Shown here piece after piece: positions 61,059-64,000 of a stretch of 64,000 nt of DNA; the stretch's first letter is position 1, and each line of letters starts with the position of its first letter. The notes beneath the pieces are model-generated. The model was not told the origin of the DNA. It ran no database searches and worked only from the letters and a program-made list of their open reading frames with translations. Source of the DNA: an uncultured Clostridia bacterium (GTDB lineage Bacteria > Bacillota > Clostridia > TANB77 > CAG-508). A program made the position numbers and the translations under genes. Location: the NCBI GenBank assembly GCA_934133005.1, contig CAKPAI010000002.1, positions 62,001 to 126,000 of the forward strand, in the 5' to 3' direction.

Positions 61059-61613
61059 TTATATTTCCATCTGCTTTCCTAAAAAGCTTGCTGCTGATTG
61101 AGCTACTTTTTGTTCAACTTCTGTCATTTTTGTTTTATTATCTTTTGACAATAAAATTACACTTCCTATTGAGCTTCCATCAGATATTATTGGGTAAATT
61201 ACCTGTGCTTTTGATATTTTTTCTTCTTTTTCATTTTGAGTTATCGGAACTGCTACATCATTATTTTCTTTGCTTAAATATTTTTCCTGTTCTTCCATTA
61301 TTTTTTCTAGTTCTCTACTTATACCTTGCTCTAGTAATTCTTTTTTTGAACCACCTGATACTGCAATTACAGTATCCTTGTCAGTAATACATGCAATGTG
61401 CCCTGTTGTCTTTGTTAATGTTTCTGCATACTCTGCAGCAAATTCCGAAAGCTCACCTATTGGAGAATACTTTTTTAGTATTACTTCTCCTTCTTTATCC
61501 GTAAATATCTCTAATGGATCTCCCTCTTTTATCCTTAATGTTCTTCTTATTTCTTTTGGAATAACAACTCTACCTAAATCATCAATTCTTCTTACAACTC
61601 CTGTTGCTTTCAT
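61059..61613 (-). CDS. spoVT: Stage V sporulation protein T, AbrB-family regulator
   Basis: 184 residues from the ATG at 61611-61613, with AAGGAGGAG just before it. The N-terminal 50 are the AbrB swapped-hairpin DNA-binding domain (MKATGVVRRIDDLGRVVIPK, EIRRTLRI). The C-terminal 130 are the GAF-like domain of SpoVT (HIACITDKDTVIAVSGGSKK, VAVPI, GSVILLS). SpoVT modulates sigma-G-dependent genes in the forespore of Bacillus and is conserved in Clostridia. With sigK it marks the organism as a spore-former. Confidence 0.94.
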   Translation of the reverse strand: MKATGVVRRIDDLGRVVIPKEIRRTLRIKEGDPLEIFTDKEGEVILKKYSPIGELSEFAAEYAETLTKTTGHIACITDKDTVIAVSGGSKKELLEQGISRELEKIMEEQEKYLSKENNDVAVPITQNEKEEKISKAQVIYPIISDGSSIGSVILLSKDNKTKMTEVEQKVAQSAASFLGKQMEI

Positions 61614-61698
61614 AATCTCCTCCTTGATTGTATTTATAGTCTTATTATTGCAAATAAGGAAAAAATTATTCATCGTTTATAAAATTGCCATCCAAAAA

Positions 61699-63645
61699 TT
61701 ATTCTTCATACATTTTTATAATATTATCTAGCTCATCACCAAATTCTTTTATCATTACTGTCTTTATTGTTGGTCTCTTACCGTCAATATAATCTACCAT
61801 AATCTTTCTTAGTTTTACTATGTTTTCTAATTCTGGTTTTATTTGTTCTTTATTATGTTTTGCTCTTTCAGCAAGCATTTCTCTTATAGTAACTATATCC
61901 TCGTTGCTTGCACAAGATAGTCTTTGGAATAATTGGAATGGGTCATAGTATTTAAATATTGGAACATCACTAAATTCTTTTTCAAATTTATCATAGAAAG
62001 TTTCCATCTTCATTGGTATATATTTAAATAGTTCATCTGCTTTTTCCTTGTACATCTTATCTTTAAGTGCATCATTTATCTCATAAAATCTTTGTAAAAC
62101 ATTCTTCATTTCTGGTCCAGCATCTTCTACTGCAATCTGTGATAGTTCTTCTTCTACATTGTCACAATATTTTGATGATACTGCTGCTATATTTAGACCT
62201 GATAAAAATACACTTTCTATAGTTTTAATGTCATAATCTATCAATTTTTTATCTATAAAATGACTAAAATATGCAAATAGTTTAACTATATCAATTGCTG
62301 CTATCGAGCCCTTTTGTACATCAGCTAGTACTTCTTCTACAACATTTCCGAATTCTTCATCTGATATTTTCCAATATTCTTCTGTAAGAAGCTTCTTATA
62401 TCCTGGTATTGCTTTTTTCTCATTGCTCTTAGAAATAGCTTCCATATCATCTTTAAACGTCTTCATATCAAATATTCTTGTTCTAACATATAACTCAATA
62501 AATTTAAAAAATCTATATTCAACTTTAAAATTATAATAATAATTATTATCAAATTCTTTAATATAGAATTGTCTATTATCCATAAATACTCTTGATGATA
62601 CAAGTATTGCTTTATACTCTTCATTGTTTGCTATGTTTTTGAACTTATCCTTTGTAATTTTTCCTGCTTTTATTTCAAAAGATATAGCAATCGTAAATAT
62701 TAACATAGTTTGTATAGCTCTATAATTAATATTTGGATACGTTTTATTTACCATGTCAAAAACCTTTTTAAAATCATTTAATGCATGTTTTAAAATTCTT
62801 AAATTTCTTGTTCCACTCTTTTTAAATGTGGTTGTTATTAATAATGTATTTGATCTTAGAAATCTAATCAATTCAGGATACTTCTCATATCTCATTAAAA
62901 GTCCATTTATTATATATTCAAATTCAGGATTATACTCAAAAGTTTCACCAATTAACTTTTCTTTTATTCTCTCATAGTCATTTGCTTTATCAAATACATA
63001 TTCAATAGTATCTTGAATTCTTTCAACCATTGGTTCATCTGTATCAATATTAATCTTATTTTGTTTATCAAGCAAATATGTTGCTATAAAAGTTTTCATT
63101 TCTAGATTGCTACTTTTTAGCTTAGTTGCAAGTTCTTTTTCATTACATATGATAATAGTTTTTATATGGTCATGTTCAACAAAATTATTTATATAACCTA
63201 ATATATCTATTACATCAACATTAGCTCTTTCTAAATCATCAAAGCAAAATACTTTATCCTCTGTAGAGAAAAAGTCTTCATAGTTCATTTTATCTCCATT
63301 TTGAGTTACTCCAAAAAGGTTTGCCATATCAATTCCATTTTTTGCATATTCTGGAATTGTTGTAACATTTTTAGAGTTCATGAACTTCTTTAAATTTTTA
63401 TCCATTAACTGCGTTGTCTCAATAAATATTTTTTTGCTTATTTCTTCTAGATTAGATATTCCATACAATGACATGTAAATAGTAGTATATTTTTTTCCAT
63501 GAATTTGCATAGAGTCTATTTTACTTTTTATTTTATTGTTCCAAAAATAAGTTTTTCCACTTCCCCACTCTCCATTTATCATAATGGCATAATCAGTATA
63601 ATCCGATCTTATATAGTCAAGTATGCTTTCTACTAAATCATCCAT
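61699..63645 (-). CDS. KAP-family P-loop NTPase
   Basis: 648 residues. Walker A GEWGSGKT at 25-32, then KVFCFDDLERANVDVIDILG as Walker B with the adjacent Asp/Glu of KAP ATPases, and IIICNEKELATKL as sensor. The C-terminal 400 residues are helical, with many Lys and Asp. The family (KAP P-loop domain) includes membrane-linked ATPases and many stand-alone proteins found in phage-defence islands. No membrane helix is obvious here. Between spoVT and the comF-family gene, with no defence partner. Confidence 0.8.
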   Translation of the reverse strand: MDDLVESILDYIRSDYTDYAIMINGEWGSGKTYFWNNKIKSKIDSMQIHGKKYTTIYMSLYGISNLEEISKKIFIETTQLMDKNLKKFMNSKNVTTIPEYAKNGIDMANLFGVTQNGDKMNYEDFFSTEDKVFCFDDLERANVDVIDILGYINNFVEHDHIKTIIICNEKELATKLKSSNLEMKTFIATYLLDKQNKINIDTDEPMVERIQDTIEYVFDKANDYERIKEKLIGETFEYNPEFEYIINGLLMRYEKYPELIRFLRSNTLLITTTFKKSGTRNLRILKHALNDFKKVFDMVNKTYPNINYRAIQTMLIFTIAISFEIKAGKITKDKFKNIANNEEYKAILVSSRVFMDNRQFYIKEFDNNYYYNFKVEYRFFKFIELYVRTRIFDMKTFKDDMEAISKSNEKKAIPGYKKLLTEEYWKISDEEFGNVVEEVLADVQKGSIAAIDIVKLFAYFSHFIDKKLIDYDIKTIESVFLSGLNIAAVSSKYCDNVEEELSQIAVEDAGPEMKNVLQRFYEINDALKDKMYKEKADELFKYIPMKMETFYDKFEKEFSDVPIFKYYDPFQLFQRLSCASNEDIVTIREMLAERAKHNKEQIKPELENIVKLRKIMVDYIDGKRPTIKTVMIKEFGDELDNIIKMYEE

Positions 63646-63682
63646 TTGCGTTTTTCTCCCTTCTTTTTACTTTTGTTATTTA

Positions 63683-64000
63683 TTATTTTTCTATAAAATC
63701 TTTTGCTATTGTTAATATTCCTATTTTAGTAGGCTCAAACCTTCTTATCTCAGTTGCACATTCATTTGCAGTACTTCCAGTAGTAAATATATCATCAAAT
63801 ATTAAAATTTTTTTGTTTTTTATATTTTCTTTATATTTTTCATTTACATTATAAGCATTTTTGAGATTTTTAAGTCTTTCTTTTCTAGTTAATTCGCTTT
63901 GTTTAGCTGTATTTTTTACTTTTTTTAATATATTTACGAATTCAATATAATCATATAAATTTTTTGCTATTAATTCAGCTTGATTATATCCTCGTTGTAA
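63683..64000 (-). CDS. ComF-family phosphoribosyltransferase-like protein, C-terminal part
   Basis: 105 residues are visible and the gene continues beyond the right edge. RGYNQAELIAKNL, then KQSELTRKERLKNLKNAYNV, then the PRPP-loop KILIFDDIFTTGSTANECA. This order is diagnostic of the ComFC family. In naturally competent bacteria ComFC helps single-stranded DNA uptake; in others it is linked to DNA or nucleotide metabolism. The N-terminal zinc-finger region would be off the window. Its stop is 37 bases before the KAP start. Confidence 0.88.
   Translation of the reverse strand, partial: LQRGYNQAELIAKNLYDYIEFVNILKKVKNTAKQSELTRKERLKNLKNAYNVNEKYKENIKNKKILIFDDIFTTGSTANECATEIRRFEPTKIGILTIAKDFIEK

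Noticed and set aside
1..64000. tRNA or rRNA genes, prophage or insertion sequence
   Set aside because: No cloverleaf, rRNA-like stretch, integrase, transposase, terminase or capsid-like protein was recognised.

Overview
The window is AT-rich chromosomal DNA from an endospore-forming member of the Clostridia (Bacillota). The signs are an intact sigK, a SpoVT regulator, strong AGGAGG-type ribosome binding sites, a Firmicutes-type RqcP, MutS2 and TrmR/TrhP, and solitary pilin-like and DUF5684-type proteins common in uncultured gut Clostridia. I cannot place it more precisely. Most genes are on the minus strand. I saw no rRNA, tRNA, CRISPR array, insertion sequence or prophage.

Layout. 1-8.2 kb: the 5' end of dnaE, rqcP and mutS2 (divergent), a pilin-like gene, fmt-def-priA (priA is frameshifted) and ychF. 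8.3-17.3 kb: a YbhN-like membrane protein, a DnaB-like ATPase, a fused ABC exporter, two PlsC-type acyltransferases and two GT8 glycosyltransferases. One GT8 and one PlsC appear to be halves of a single protein broken at an A10 tract. 17.6-24.7 kb: sigK, DUF368, the hpt-trmR-trhP group, typA and an S1-domain protein. 24.8-32.6 kb: plsC, cmk, a P-loop/Asp23 protein, two membrane glycosyltransferases, pnp and rpsO. 32.7-41.3 kb: a diguanylate cyclase broken by an amber codon, an FGE-fold surface protein, tsaC, pyk, mscL with a zinc ribbon, a small zinc-ribbon gene behind a hairpin that can hide its ribosome binding site, a DUF5684 protein, an M14 peptidase and a DUF3298 protein.

41.35-41.65 kb holds what I consider the most interesting object. 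A very short hydrophobic peptide has a strong ribosome binding site. A convergent RNA with a perfect consensus promoter faces it, and the two share a bidirectional terminator. Two short direct repeats let the antisense RNA pair with the toxin start region. This is the architecture of the Fst/par type I toxin-antitoxin locus of enterococcal plasmid pAD1, here with an unfamiliar peptide.

41.6-48 kb: a surface-polymer cluster (Cthe_2159-like beta-helix protein, DUF4956, VTC-domain protein, repeat-rich membrane protein), ldhA and a two-component system. 48-55.2 kb: an alpha/beta hydrolase, a Fic toxin with its small antitoxin, an XRE regulator, small unknown genes, GIY-YIG, HdeD, greA, an unknown protein, a GH18 enzyme and an orphan YezG immunity protein. 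55.3-60.6 kb: the glycolytic operon gapA-pgk-(broken nudix)-tpiA-gpmI. 60.7-64 kb: a small unknown gene, spoVT, a KAP NTPase and the 3' part of a comF-family gene.

Four genes are broken by single-base events: priA, the GT8-PlsC gene, nudix and the GGDEF gene. The fic reading frame also runs through its own terminator. Either the consensus has scattered indel errors or some of these are real pseudogenes or recoding sites. Read-level data would decide.
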